Source of the DNA: Gemmatimonadota bacterium
GTDB lineage: Bacteria > Latescibacterota > UBA2968
Direction of reading: 5' to 3'
NCBI GenBank assembly: GCA_009838845.1
Contig: VXRD01000029.1
Coordinates: 24,226 to 88,225 of the forward strand
Length of the DNA: 64,000 bases
Part shown: positions 1-8,864 of the stretch, piece after piece
How the letters are laid out: every line of letters begins with the position of its first letter
Numbering within the stretch: the stretch's first letter is position 1
Position numbers and translations under genes: made by a program
The notes under the pieces: model-generated
Seen by the model: only the letters and a program-made list of their open reading frames with translations
Told to the model about the DNA's origin: nothing
Database searches by the model: none

Positions 1-2151
1 CGGGCGCGCTCGTTGAGCAAACGGGAAGATAACCCGTGTGGGCAAGCCCTTAAAGCCCTGCTTGTGAAAGCGGATGCCGCTTTGAAGCAGGAACCGCTGA
101 CCATTGTGAACAAACCGATCTTGCCTGCCAGTGGTGACAAACACGATTACATGAGTGTTGGACCTTACTGGTGGCCAGACCCCGATAAGCCTGACGGTTT
201 GCCTTATATCCGACGAGATGGCGAGGTCAATCCCGAGGTTGAAAAAACGGACCGCCCTTTGTTGGCAAAATTCATTTCAACGGTGAAAACGCTGGGGTTA
301 GCGTATGGTTTTACACATCGAGAAGACTACGCTGCTCAGGCTGCATTGTTGTTGCGAACATGGTTTATGAATCCCGAAACCAGGATGAACCCAAACCTTT
401 TGTTTGGGCAGGCCATACCCGGGATATGCGAAGGGCGAGGTATCGGGCTTATTGAGACGGCTGCATTTGCACGCGAGATGCTCCCTGCGGTCAGTTTTTT
501 GCGCGACTACAGGAACTGGTCCCAAAAAGATATGGAAGATTTGCAGGCCTGGTTTCACGCGTTTCTCGAATGGATGTTGAAGCATCCTTATGGGGTTGAC
601 GAAGCGCGTCATGGCAATAACCATTCGAGTTCTTATGATATTCAGGTTGTGACATTCGCGCTTTTTGTGGGGCAATCAGATCTTGCGCGAATGATATTAA
701 AAGGGGTGGGAGAAAGAAGGATTGCTGCTCAGATTGAGCCAGATGGTCAACAGCCTCTGGAACTCGCACGCACAAAGGCACTTGGATACGCGAGTATGAA
801 TTTGGAGCTTCTTTTAGAACTCGCTGAGATTGGCCGACAGTGGGGTATTGATCTCGCCAATTTTGAATCTACCGATGGGCGATCCATGCGACGCGCCTTT
901 GATTGGCTTTATCCCTACTGGACGGGCGATCGCGAGTGGACGCTTCCACAGATTCAACCCTTTTCTGGGGAGCCCGCATTTAGATGTCTGAGGCTCGCCG
1001 CTTACCTTTATTTAAATATGGATTTTGAGCCTGTGAAAGCCGAATTGGCATGCGTGAATCAGAAAGAGAAAGCGCAACAAATCTACAATCTTTTGGTACC
1101 GCCATTTGAAGGAAGCGGTTTACACGCGCTCAGAATTTCCGAAGACGTCGTCATCCGTGATCCCCATGTATTGGTCGATCCAGAATTAGCGAACGGAGAC
1201 CCCGCTCTCTTGCCCGATCCAGAATTTGTGAACGGAACCCCAACCCTCAGTGAAGTCGAAGTCGCGTTTTTCAAAGAGAATGGTTTTCTTGTGAAACGTG
1301 GGTTTCTGCAAGAGAAGGAGACATTTGACCGGATCGTGGATTATGTGTGGGAAAATGTGCCGCGTGAGATTGTCAAACGCGACGATGTGCAAACGTGGTT
1401 CGATGCACCACACGGACAGTGGACAGAGGCGGATGCCGAACAGGCAGGGCACTTTTCGCGCGGCACATGGAAGATGCGCTCGCGTAAAATTGGTACAGAG
1501 CCTTTTTTTGTCGATAAGATCGCCAACCACCCACGTATGCGGCAGTTGGTTTCATTGTTTATCGGCGACCCGGTTAAGCGTGCAAATCGGGTGCGAGGGG
1601 TCTATTGTATATTTCCAAAACCACCAAATTCAGAAAGTCGTTTGGCCCCCCATGGAGACCATACAGCGGCTCAATTGTCTGCAATGGTTTTTGTAGATAC
1701 GGTGCCTCCGCACTCTGGTGGCTTTACAATCTGGCCGGGGTCACATTACATGAGTCACCTGTATCACACTACTGTTTACGGTCCCCTTGACCCCGACCTC
1801 GCAGAGCCATATAGCAAAGCCCGTGACAATGTGCTGAGAGAGATTGCGCCAGTGGAGTTTTCCGGCAAAGCAGGGGACGTTGTTTTCTGGCATCCTCGCC
1901 TTATTCACGGGGGAGGTGTCAATCGCTCTGCTGACCGCGATCGCCCTGTCGTGCGTCTCGTCGTTCCTTGTGAGTATCAAAGAGATGGTATGACGCCATA
2001 TTTTAACCTGTCGCACGGACCGGCACCAAACCGTCAGTGGTGGGTCGATACCCGGAACTTTCGAGAGGATGTGCCAGCGACCGTTGACAATATGTGGGAT
2101 GGATGGGCATTTGATACCGGTACAACAGACGCCGGGGACTGCTCAGCGTGA
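1..2151 (+). CDS. Alginate-lyase-domain / PhyH dioxygenase fusion (5' partial)
   Basis: The frame is open from the first base, so the start probably lies upstream; TTG at 13 is the first candidate and residues are counted from it. Residues ~1-350 form an alginate-lyase (PF05426, PL5/PL17-type alpha/alpha) domain with the signature GDKHDYMSVGPYWWPDPD and a plausible catalytic set N203, H204 and Y259 (ELARTKALGYA). A Pro/Asp-rich linker (~377-411) contains two copies of a DPE(L/F)xNGxP unit. Residues ~412-712 are a phytanoyl-CoA dioxygenase-like fold with Fe(II) ligands H547-x-D549 and H632 and the PGSH turn. No signal peptide can be judged. Known: the lyase family beta-eliminates uronate polymers, and PhyH enzymes are Fe(II)/2-oxoglutarate oxygenases. 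One protein carrying both is unusual. An alternative is a recent gene fusion through the linker repeat. Confidence 0.85.
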   Translation, partial: RARSLSKREDNPCGQALKALLVKADAALKQEPLTIVNKPILPASGDKHDYMSVGPYWWPDPDKPDGLPYIRRDGEVNPEVEKTDRPLLAKFISTVKTLGLAYGFTHREDYAAQAALLLRTWFMNPETRMNPNLLFGQAIPGICEGRGIGLIETAAFAREMLPAVSFLRDYRNWSQKDMEDLQAWFHAFLEWMLKHPYGVDEARHGNNHSSSYDIQVVTFALFVGQSDLARMILKGVGERRIAAQIEPDGQQPLELARTKALGYASMNLELLLELAEIGRQWGIDLANFESTDGRSMRRAFDWLYPYWTGDREWTLPQIQPFSGEPAFRCLRLAAYLYLNMDFEPVKAELACVNQKEKAQQIYNLLVPPFEGSGLHALRISEDVVIRDPHVLVDPELANGDPALLPDPEFVNGTPTLSEVEVAFFKENGFLVKRGFLQEKETFDRIVDYVWENVPREIVKRDDVQTWFDAPHGQWTEADAEQAGHFSRGTWKMRSRKIGTEPFFVDKIANHPRMRQLVSLFIGDPVKRANRVRGVYCIFPKPPNSESRLAPHGDHTAAQLSAMVFVDTVPPHSGGFTIWPGSHYMSHLYHTTVYGPLDPDLAEPYSKARDNVLREIAPVEFSGKAGDVVFWHPRLIHGGGVNRSADRDRPVVRLVVPCEYQRDGMTPYFNLSHGPAPNRQWWVDTRNFREDVPATVDNMWDGWAFDTGTTDAGDCSA

Positions 2152-2194
2152 GCGCAAATGAGATACCTCCTTATGGCTCCAATAGAGAAATAAT

Positions 2195-4294
2195 ATGCCC
2201 GAAGCAGATGCTAAAAACAGTTGGTTTCGATCCCTTCTGGAATTTGGTGATTCACCCGCCGACAAGCGTATCACCGAATTAATGGCAGAAGAATTGGAAA
2301 CGCGTCCACAACGCATTCAACAAGCCTTTGAAGCAGGTGCAAAATCAGACTTCTCGGGCAAAGACCGTCAGATGTTTGATCAGATGTGGCTCAACCAAAA
2401 TCTAAACGAAGTCAACAAAGAATTGACAATAGATTTTCAAACCGAACTGGCAAACCTCGCAGAATGTGAGGAGAAAGGCATACAACCCGGGCAGAGTCTC
2501 TACAGCCTGTGGCGCAATCCAAGGCTAATTACATTCTACAATTGGTTTGGGTCTAAAAGTACACAGATGCCAAATCGACTCACGCCTGAAACAGAGCGAA
2601 TTTTGCTGACTTTACTATGGGCGCGAACCAGGTACAAGAATGATATTTCTGTCGCAAAAAAGAGCACCTGGTGGATCGCGGGTAGTGAGAATCACGACCT
2701 GAATACAAAAGCCTGTAATCTTTTAAGTGCGCGTATTTTTGCCAATGAACCCGAGTATGTTGACCGCATTTATCCCGACCTCGGTTATGGAGATGGCATC
2801 GGATATGGCGAGTCGGGCTATTGTGGGCAGGGCAGCAATGATCGACACGGTGGTGGGCGCGCAAATTGGGCGGACGGAAAATCTTATAACGCAGCCGATC
2901 ATTACGATGCCTGGTTGCCCTATCTCAATGACTATTTCACTGAGCGTGCAAAGCGGGGATTCTTTCTTGAAAATGGTTCGCCTACCTATATGAAGTACAC
3001 CATCAGTTATATTCTTATGCTCTACAATTTCTGTGGTGATGAGGGGCTAAAAAAGAAAATTGGCATGTTTTTAGATCTGATGTGGGCCGATTGGGCACAG
3101 CTACAAATTGCAGGTTTACGAGGTGGTCCCAAAACGCGCCACCACAAGACTGCTGGTGGATACGATTCTATGTCGGATCTTGCCATTTTCTACCTGGGTG
3201 GTGAGGGCAAAACCTCGTTCAACTATCCGCAACAACTCTTAAGCGACTATGCCTGGCCAAGAATCGTATGGGAATTAGCTCTGGATCGAAAAGGGCTCGG
3301 GTCATTTGCATATCTCTCTCGGGGCATTGGAGAAGAAGAACCTACCAGCCCTCGTCCATTGGGCACGGAGCGCACCGTGATGGGAGATACGCCATCGCGG
3401 TTTGTCAAATACACATGGGTAACGCCAGATTATGTGCTGGGTACTCAGATGGATCACCCTTATGCGCTTTACAACCACCTATCAACCGCCGGGCGCTGGC
3501 AAGGTCTGGTGACCAAAGATCCCAACACCCGTCTGGCAACCATTGCACTGGATACGCCAGAAGGAGAATGCGAAGGTGAAAATATCTACGATATGGAATT
3601 GGTGTATCACAGCGTCCAGCATAAGCAAGTGCTGATCACCCAACAAAGAAGACGTTGGGCACAATCCAATCCAGACTGGTATCCAGCCAATGACAATCGG
3701 TATGATCGGGAATTCGGGTTATTCTTAGGCAACGGATGGGATCGTATTGATGAAACAGATGGATGGATATTTGCAGAGAAGAGAAATGTCTATGTGGCAA
3801 TACGGGTTATTCTTTTGGAAGCAGAGGCCGATGCCAAAGCCTGGGCAAAAGGGACCGATAGATACCGGGGCAACGTGGTTCTTAGAAACGACAGCTATAG
3901 ATTCAATAACGATCAGACGATTTTGCAACTGACCAACAGATACAGTCCCGTTCTGATAGAAGCAGGTCGCAAGGCAGATCACCCAACATTGGAAAATTTT
4001 AAGCGTATGATTTTGCAGGGCGAACTCACACTCTATAGAACCGTGGTAACAAGAGAAACAGGCATTGTTGTCGTTTACAAGAGTGCCGCGCCTGAAATGG
4101 CAGAAATAGTATTTAATGCGGCCAATACAAGCGATGTGCCTACAATTGGTGGAAAGTATGTCGATTATGAGCACCCAAAAGTTTTCGACAGCCCTTATAT
4201 CCAATCCAATTATGATAGCGGCCAGATTGAAATTTGCAAAGGCGATTACAGACTCAACCTCGACTTTAACAATAATTTAAGGGACGAATGCTAA
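2195..4294 (+). CDS. Toroid-type lyase-like protein, family not recognised
   Basis: 699 aa without a signal peptide. The first ~400 residues are helix-rich with an alpha/alpha-toroid feel; E165-N166-H167 in WWIAGSENHD and the ENGSPTYMKYT stretch near 259-269 are the likely active-site landmarks. The last ~250 residues are beta-rich, as in heparinase-like lyases. It is paralogous to the 891-aa protein two genes downstream, which shares the ENH motif, the D-x-W-A-x-W segment and a matching C-terminal end (YVDYEHPKVFDSPYIQSNYD here, IDYAPKKVFESPFLNAEWN there). It lies in the same direction as rhamnose mutarotase and a PL24/25-like propeller, so a role in sulfated-rhamnan breakdown is plausible. 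I cannot assign a named family. The start ATG has only a weak purine-rich ribosome-binding site. Confidence 0.7.
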   Translation: MPEADAKNSWFRSLLEFGDSPADKRITELMAEELETRPQRIQQAFEAGAKSDFSGKDRQMFDQMWLNQNLNEVNKELTIDFQTELANLAECEEKGIQPGQSLYSLWRNPRLITFYNWFGSKSTQMPNRLTPETERILLTLLWARTRYKNDISVAKKSTWWIAGSENHDLNTKACNLLSARIFANEPEYVDRIYPDLGYGDGIGYGESGYCGQGSNDRHGGGRANWADGKSYNAADHYDAWLPYLNDYFTERAKRGFFLENGSPTYMKYTISYILMLYNFCGDEGLKKKIGMFLDLMWADWAQLQIAGLRGGPKTRHHKTAGGYDSMSDLAIFYLGGEGKTSFNYPQQLLSDYAWPRIVWELALDRKGLGSFAYLSRGIGEEEPTSPRPLGTERTVMGDTPSRFVKYTWVTPDYVLGTQMDHPYALYNHLSTAGRWQGLVTKDPNTRLATIALDTPEGECEGENIYDMELVYHSVQHKQVLITQQRRRWAQSNPDWYPANDNRYDREFGLFLGNGWDRIDETDGWIFAEKRNVYVAIRVILLEAEADAKAWAKGTDRYRGNVVLRNDSYRFNNDQTILQLTNRYSPVLIEAGRKADHPTLENFKRMILQGELTLYRTVVTRETGIVVVYKSAAPEMAEIVFNAANTSDVPTIGGKYVDYEHPKVFDSPYIQSNYDSGQIEICKGDYRLNLDFNNNLRDEC

Positions 4295-4328
4295 CACCCT
4301 TCATCCTCAAAGTCAGGAGTAAAATATC

Positions 4329-4643
4329 ATGCAACGCAATGCTTTCAAGATGCAGCTAAAGCCCGGTTACGAGGCCGAGTACAAAAAGCGCCACGATGAA
4401 ATTTGGCCGGAGTTGGCTGAAGAATTGAGCAAAGCTGGCGTCTCGGACTATTCAATTTTTCTCGATGAAGAAACACTGACACTCTTTGCCGTGCAGAAGC
4501 TATCCGACGACAATACTGCAGATGAGTTGCCGGAGACCGCAATCGTCAAGCAATGGTGGGCCTACATGGCCGATATCATGGATACCAACCCCGACAACTC
4601 GCCGGTCTGCATACCGCTGAAGGAAGTTTTTCACCAGGATTAG
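4329..4643 (+). CDS. rhaM: L-rhamnose mutarotase
   Basis: 104 aa, the same length as the E. coli enzyme. It interconverts the alpha and beta anomers of L-rhamnose, feeding the sugar into catabolism in the cytoplasm. The family landmarks are present: Y18 and H22 in EYKKRHDEIWPEL and the tandem tryptophans W76-W77 in KQWWAYM. An AGGAG sits upstream of the ATG. The gene is 34 bases after the upstream toroid protein and 4 bases before the next gene, so it is part of one operon. No rhamnose isomerase or kinase is in the window. Its presence suggests that the polymer attacked by the flanking genes contains rhamnose. Confidence 0.9.
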   Translation: MQRNAFKMQLKPGYEAEYKKRHDEIWPELAEELSKAGVSDYSIFLDEETLTLFAVQKLSDDNTADELPETAIVKQWWAYMADIMDTNPDNSPVCIPLKEVFHQD

Positions 4644-4647
4644 CAGA

Positions 4648-7323
4648 GTGTTTATAATGCGAATCATCAACCGTATAATGCTGATCGTTATACTTATAAC
4701 TGGGCAGACACAAGGAGCTGAATCAGTGAAGAAGAATTTTACCTCCGAAGCGGTCGTGGCTGGCTTTGAACAACGAGTGGATGCGATGTTTCGCGCTGAA
4801 TCCGGCAAGCCGTTGGTGCGGGCAAAGAAACAGAAGCCACTCGATCCCGGGCGAGGAAATTATGTGCGGGCCTATTCCTATTCCATGGTGGGGTTTGCCG
4901 CACGTTGCCTCTACCTGAACGAGATGCTGGAAGAAGCCAATGCCGCACTTGTCGAAAATGCCCAGCATTATCTCGACAATCCCATGGACATCAATGATCG
5001 CGACAGTTTTCACTGGCATGCGGAGATCGTCATGCGGCTGATTGAGATGTACGGCGCCAACGGTAGTAATCGCATCACCAAAAAGACCGAAGCCCTCGCT
5101 CTCAAGCCAATTTGGGAATACGTCAGGAAGGTTTCCAGGCTTGATAAGGCGGAATACGAGAAATCCAGGACCTGGCACATCTACCTGTCGGAGAATCATC
5201 ATGCCATGAGTTTTACGGTCTGCTGGCAATTTGCCAAAATCGCGAAAAATCGGCCCGAATACAAGGATCTCAAGTATGATGACGGCGCTACGGCGGCGGA
5301 ACATTATCGGGCCTGGAATGCGTATTTTGTGGTTTACTGCCGTGAACGTGCGCGCAAAAGCCTGTGCATCGAAATGATGTGCGACGACTATAACAGCACA
5401 TTGATCAAGGGTTTCTACAATTTCTACGACTTTGGTGACCCGCAGGTGAGATGGTCAGCCGGGCTGTTGCTCGATCTTTATTTTGCCTATTGGGCGCAGG
5501 AACAGATTGACGGCGTTCAAGGTGGTGGGCGGTCGCGCATCTATTTCTGGAAAGGGCTTAAGCAAAATCGGGATCATGGCAATGCGCCGCTGGCCTGGTT
5601 CTACTTTGGTATCGGCAAGCAGCCTGCTGTTTATGGTCATGACGTAAACGCGGCTCTCAGCGACTACCGACCACCAGCCGTGGTGGCCGATATCGCAATC
5701 GACGTGGCAGGACGAGGACGCTACGAGGTGCGGCAGCGTCCTCAGGGTCTGGGAAAAACGGGGCGCCCTTTGAAGACTGCTGATACACAAGTGCCGACCA
5801 GGATGCGAACCGATGGAGGGGGTATTCTGCGCTACAGCTACTGCGATCCCGCCTTCATCATGGGAACGCCGATGACGGAAGCGAGGCCTCTGAAGGATTG
5901 GGCTGCGATCAGTGCGCAAAACCGCTGGCAAGGCGTGATCTTTGCCGGCGAACACGATGCGCGTATTGTTCCCATCGTTCGCCCCAAAGACAACCGGGTG
6001 GCCATGAATGCACAGTGGTCCGTGCAGAGCAAAGGCAGCTTGATTACCCAGAAGCTCAAGCACCATAAGGACGGTGCCGAGATGATCATCTGGATGTCGA
6101 AGAGCGGGTTGAGCGCGCCAGTGGAAGAGGATGGCGTGGTCTATGTGGAGGCCAAAGGCGCTTATGCGGCAATCCGCGTAGCCACAGGCGGTTTCAAGTG
6201 GATGGATGGCGAGTTTGAAACGGATCGCTTTGTTCCCGAAAACGCGACCATGATCCCCAATGATGAATACGCACCAGTGATCATTGAAGTCATGGCCAGG
6301 AGCGATGTCACGAGTTTCGACGCTTTCAAAAAAAAGGTGAAGGTCTGTGAAGTTCATATAGATGGGACGGTGCTGCGCTACAAAACCATCTATGGCGATC
6401 AGTTGACCTTTGATACCAGCGCCAAAGCGGTCCCCTCAATCAATGGCAAGCCAATCGACTACGCGCCAAAGAAAGTCTTTGAAAGCCCCTTTCTCAATGC
6501 TGAGTGGAACAGCGGGGTTGTCACCATCAGCAAGGGAACGCGGAAGAAGATCTTGGATTTTACAACAGACAACCCCGGGTTCCTGTACACCAGGCAGGGT
6601 AGTGATCCTTCCTGGTCGTCCATTCTCGAAGAGAAACAGATTCCGATCGGTACGAACTCCTCTGCGGGAATAACAGGTTCAATAATTGACGTCAATAACG
6701 AGGTGGTAGAAAAGGGACCCCATGCATTACGCCCCATAGAAAGTGAAATCAATATTCACACACCGGGCAATAGTTTGATTCCTCGACGCGATTTTCACAA
6801 ATGGTCGCGATGGTATCAAGAGGACGGAAACACACAGGTGTTTCGCCTTTTTGATGGCGAGCACAATGTGCGCAATGCACGTGCCAATGCGGCCCGGATC
6901 GAGGCGTTTAGCAAAAAGAGGTGGAACCGCGGTACCTGGCATGAATGGATTGGCACCTACACGATTGTGAAAGCGCAGGGGTGTGGCATCTTTCAGGTGA
7001 AAAACAGTGGTGAAGACTGGTCTATAATGTTGGTTATGACCGCTGATGGTGACGTCGTATTCCAGCCGCGCAGAGCGACTTCTAAGACAGTATTAAAGAA
7101 CATGGAAGGCAAGTCTTTTGATGTCCGCATTCGCGACAACGGCCATACATCTGAATGCTACATCAATGGAGAATTTGTAGGCCGCCACGACTGGGAAAGA
7201 CCCAGTGGTCGCAGTACCTTTCGATGGGGTATGTACGTGGGCGGCAAGAAGCTTTCCAAAGATGCCTTATTATTTGTAACAGGCGCTACAGTAGATCCTG
7301 AAGGATCCCCCACCAGGAAGTAG
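4648..7323 (+). CDS. Secreted two-domain toroid + jelly-roll lyase-like protein
   Basis: 891 aa from GTG 4648 (AGGA 8 bases upstream); ATG 4657 is the alternative. An N-terminal hydrophobic signal sequence ends near residue 24 (ILITGQTQGAES). Residues ~30-650 are a paralogue of the 699-aa protein upstream, with the same E182-N183-H184 motif (YLSENHHAMS). A further ~200 residues (~690-890) look like a beta-jelly-roll polysaccharide-lyase domain: an N-x-R-A-N-A-A-R-I-E strand, a W-H-E-W-I-G strand, a FQVK strand, and YINGEFVGRHDW followed by WGMYVGG. Two potential catalytic modules on one polypeptide suggest a bifunctional enzyme or a toroid enzyme with a binding jelly roll. The family is not named with confidence. 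It lies in an operon with rhaM and the propeller protein. Confidence 0.7.
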   Translation: MFIMRIINRIMLIVILITGQTQGAESVKKNFTSEAVVAGFEQRVDAMFRAESGKPLVRAKKQKPLDPGRGNYVRAYSYSMVGFAARCLYLNEMLEEANAALVENAQHYLDNPMDINDRDSFHWHAEIVMRLIEMYGANGSNRITKKTEALALKPIWEYVRKVSRLDKAEYEKSRTWHIYLSENHHAMSFTVCWQFAKIAKNRPEYKDLKYDDGATAAEHYRAWNAYFVVYCRERARKSLCIEMMCDDYNSTLIKGFYNFYDFGDPQVRWSAGLLLDLYFAYWAQEQIDGVQGGGRSRIYFWKGLKQNRDHGNAPLAWFYFGIGKQPAVYGHDVNAALSDYRPPAVVADIAIDVAGRGRYEVRQRPQGLGKTGRPLKTADTQVPTRMRTDGGGILRYSYCDPAFIMGTPMTEARPLKDWAAISAQNRWQGVIFAGEHDARIVPIVRPKDNRVAMNAQWSVQSKGSLITQKLKHHKDGAEMIIWMSKSGLSAPVEEDGVVYVEAKGAYAAIRVATGGFKWMDGEFETDRFVPENATMIPNDEYAPVIIEVMARSDVTSFDAFKKKVKVCEVHIDGTVLRYKTIYGDQLTFDTSAKAVPSINGKPIDYAPKKVFESPFLNAEWNSGVVTISKGTRKKILDFTTDNPGFLYTRQGSDPSWSSILEEKQIPIGTNSSAGITGSIIDVNNEVVEKGPHALRPIESEINIHTPGNSLIPRRDFHKWSRWYQEDGNTQVFRLFDGEHNVRNARANAARIEAFSKKRWNRGTWHEWIGTYTIVKAQGCGIFQVKNSGEDWSIMLVMTADGDVVFQPRRATSKTVLKNMEGKSFDVRIRDNGHTSECYINGEFVGRHDWERPSGRSTFRWGMYVGGKKLSKDALLFVTGATVDPEGSPTRK

Positions 7324-7342
7324 ATAGTGGCACTCCTGAAAA

Positions 7343-8770
7343 TTGAGCGTCCTTCTTATTTCACCGATTGCATTTGGAGGTCAGGCTGTGGACACTGAGA
7401 AACAAACGGATTTTTCTGTTGTTCCCTTTGGAAGTGGGGGACAATTAAAAATGATCTATGACAGAAGGCAGCGCCCTCAAGCCATCTATATCAACAATCG
7501 AGTATATATCGTTTATAATGGCGGGGCACCAATGGATGCTGAGACCAGAGAAAAGACATATCCTTTTGTTATCTCTTTTAACCCCGAGACAAAGTCCTTT
7601 TCATCTCCCCTACAGCTGGGAACCAAAGGCTCAAACGACCAGCATTATTGCCCCATAATCTGGGCTGATAATGATGACCTTTTACATATTTTGTCAGGTT
7701 GTCACAAAACGCCAGGAACACATTTAATATCCAAAAAGGTAGCGGATATTGGAAACAGTGTAGAAGACTGGTCTCCAGCCCCTGAAATAAGAAACTCGCT
7801 TTCTTACCCTACGGTTTATCACATATACAATAATAGACAAGTGGTTTATTTCCGAACAGGAGAGCACAGAAGTTCGTGGTCATATTTAATTTCAGACAAT
7901 GAAGGTAAAACCTGGTCAGGACCTGAAAACGATGTCACAGATTTAAACATGGGGGAAGAAACAGCAACAGTAGATGATCCGATGGACTTGAATGAGTGGT
8001 CTTCTTATCACACTTGCTTTCCGAGTAAAGATGGAAAGTTTTTGCACGCCGTATTTTGTTCTTATGATGACAATAAGAAGGATATCCCAGAAAAGTTTTA
8101 CAATCCTCGTTATGGAACCAAAAAGAATCTCGGGATCAAATACAACCTCTATTATGTAAAAATCAACCTTCAAACGCATGAGGTCGCGAATTTTGATGGC
8201 GAGACAGTCAGACCGCCCATTGATATTGGCACTGCAAATGACAAATGCAAAATTTGGGATACCGGTTGGAGAGGCGCAGGCGTTCCACCTGATATTGTCA
8301 TAGATGAAAATGACAATCCGGCCTTTTTGCATGTGCTATCAGAAGACGTGCCCGACAGGTGCAATTACTATTATGTGAGGTATATTAATCATGAATGGAT
8401 ACAGACGGTTATCACCCCTGCCACTGATGATTGGAACAGTTGCTATCTCAGGCAGGATGAAAGTGGCACGCTGCATGCTTATCTGATAGTAGGTGATCAC
8501 AAATTTATAAAAGGAAAACGTGGCAACATGGACTCCAAAGGTGGAGGAGATATTGAAGAGTGGATCTCCACAGATAGTGGATTCACCTGGCAAAGAGCGA
8601 GAGATTTGACGCCACGTGCCCCGGAGTATGCCGGTTGGAAATTTAACAATATTCAACCGATTAAAGATCCAAAAGGAAATGTAAGAGATGGCATGCTCCT
8701 CTTTTACGGGTGGAAAGACAGTGAACTGTGTAAAGCGAAAGGGTTTCTGATTATAGACCAGAAATGGTGA
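7343..8770 (+). CDS. BNR_4 beta-propeller, PL24/PL25-like ulvan lyase candidate
   Basis: 475 aa from TTG 7343; GTG 7388 with GGAGG seven bases upstream is the better-supported start (460 aa). The repeated beta-propeller blades and the BNR-type SDNEGKTW and STDSGFTW boxes place it in the BNR_4 group. Candidate catalytic residues, numbered from 7343, are H101 (NDQHYCP), H121 (GCHKTPG), Y155 (SYPTVY) and R171 (YFRTGEH). From memory, the H-to-H spacing of 20 and the Y-to-R spacing of 16 match PL25 ulvan lyase. The context of rhaM and secreted lyase-like proteins fits ulvan cleavage. A signal peptide may be out of frame: GTG 7327 reads VALLK and then shifts frame in a run of four A into LSVLLISPIAFGG. 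An alternative is a sialidase-fold protein of other specificity. Confidence 0.65.
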   Translation: MSVLLISPIAFGGQAVDTEKQTDFSVVPFGSGGQLKMIYDRRQRPQAIYINNRVYIVYNGGAPMDAETREKTYPFVISFNPETKSFSSPLQLGTKGSNDQHYCPIIWADNDDLLHILSGCHKTPGTHLISKKVADIGNSVEDWSPAPEIRNSLSYPTVYHIYNNRQVVYFRTGEHRSSWSYLISDNEGKTWSGPENDVTDLNMGEETATVDDPMDLNEWSSYHTCFPSKDGKFLHAVFCSYDDNKKDIPEKFYNPRYGTKKNLGIKYNLYYVKINLQTHEVANFDGETVRPPIDIGTANDKCKIWDTGWRGAGVPPDIVIDENDNPAFLHVLSEDVPDRCNYYYVRYINHEWIQTVITPATDDWNSCYLRQDESGTLHAYLIVGDHKFIKGKRGNMDSKGGGDIEEWISTDSGFTWQRARDLTPRAPEYAGWKFNNIQPIKDPKGNVRDGMLLFYGWKDSELCKAKGFLIIDQKW

Positions 8771-8864
8771 GGGGTTACAACGCGATTGGCAGTTCGCATT
8801 TTTATCGTCTGATGCGTATTGATATCCAATCATCACAAAATCTTTTTTCTCGAGAACCAGATAG

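Noticed and set aside
5455..6357. Minus-strand open frame of 300 codons
   Set aside because: Antisense to the 891-aa toroid protein; no recognisable domain.
7324..7345. TTG 7343 as the firm start of the propeller protein
   Set aside because: A stop codon lies immediately upstream in frame and no ribosome-binding site is seen; GTG 7388 or a frameshifted GTG 7327 is better supported.
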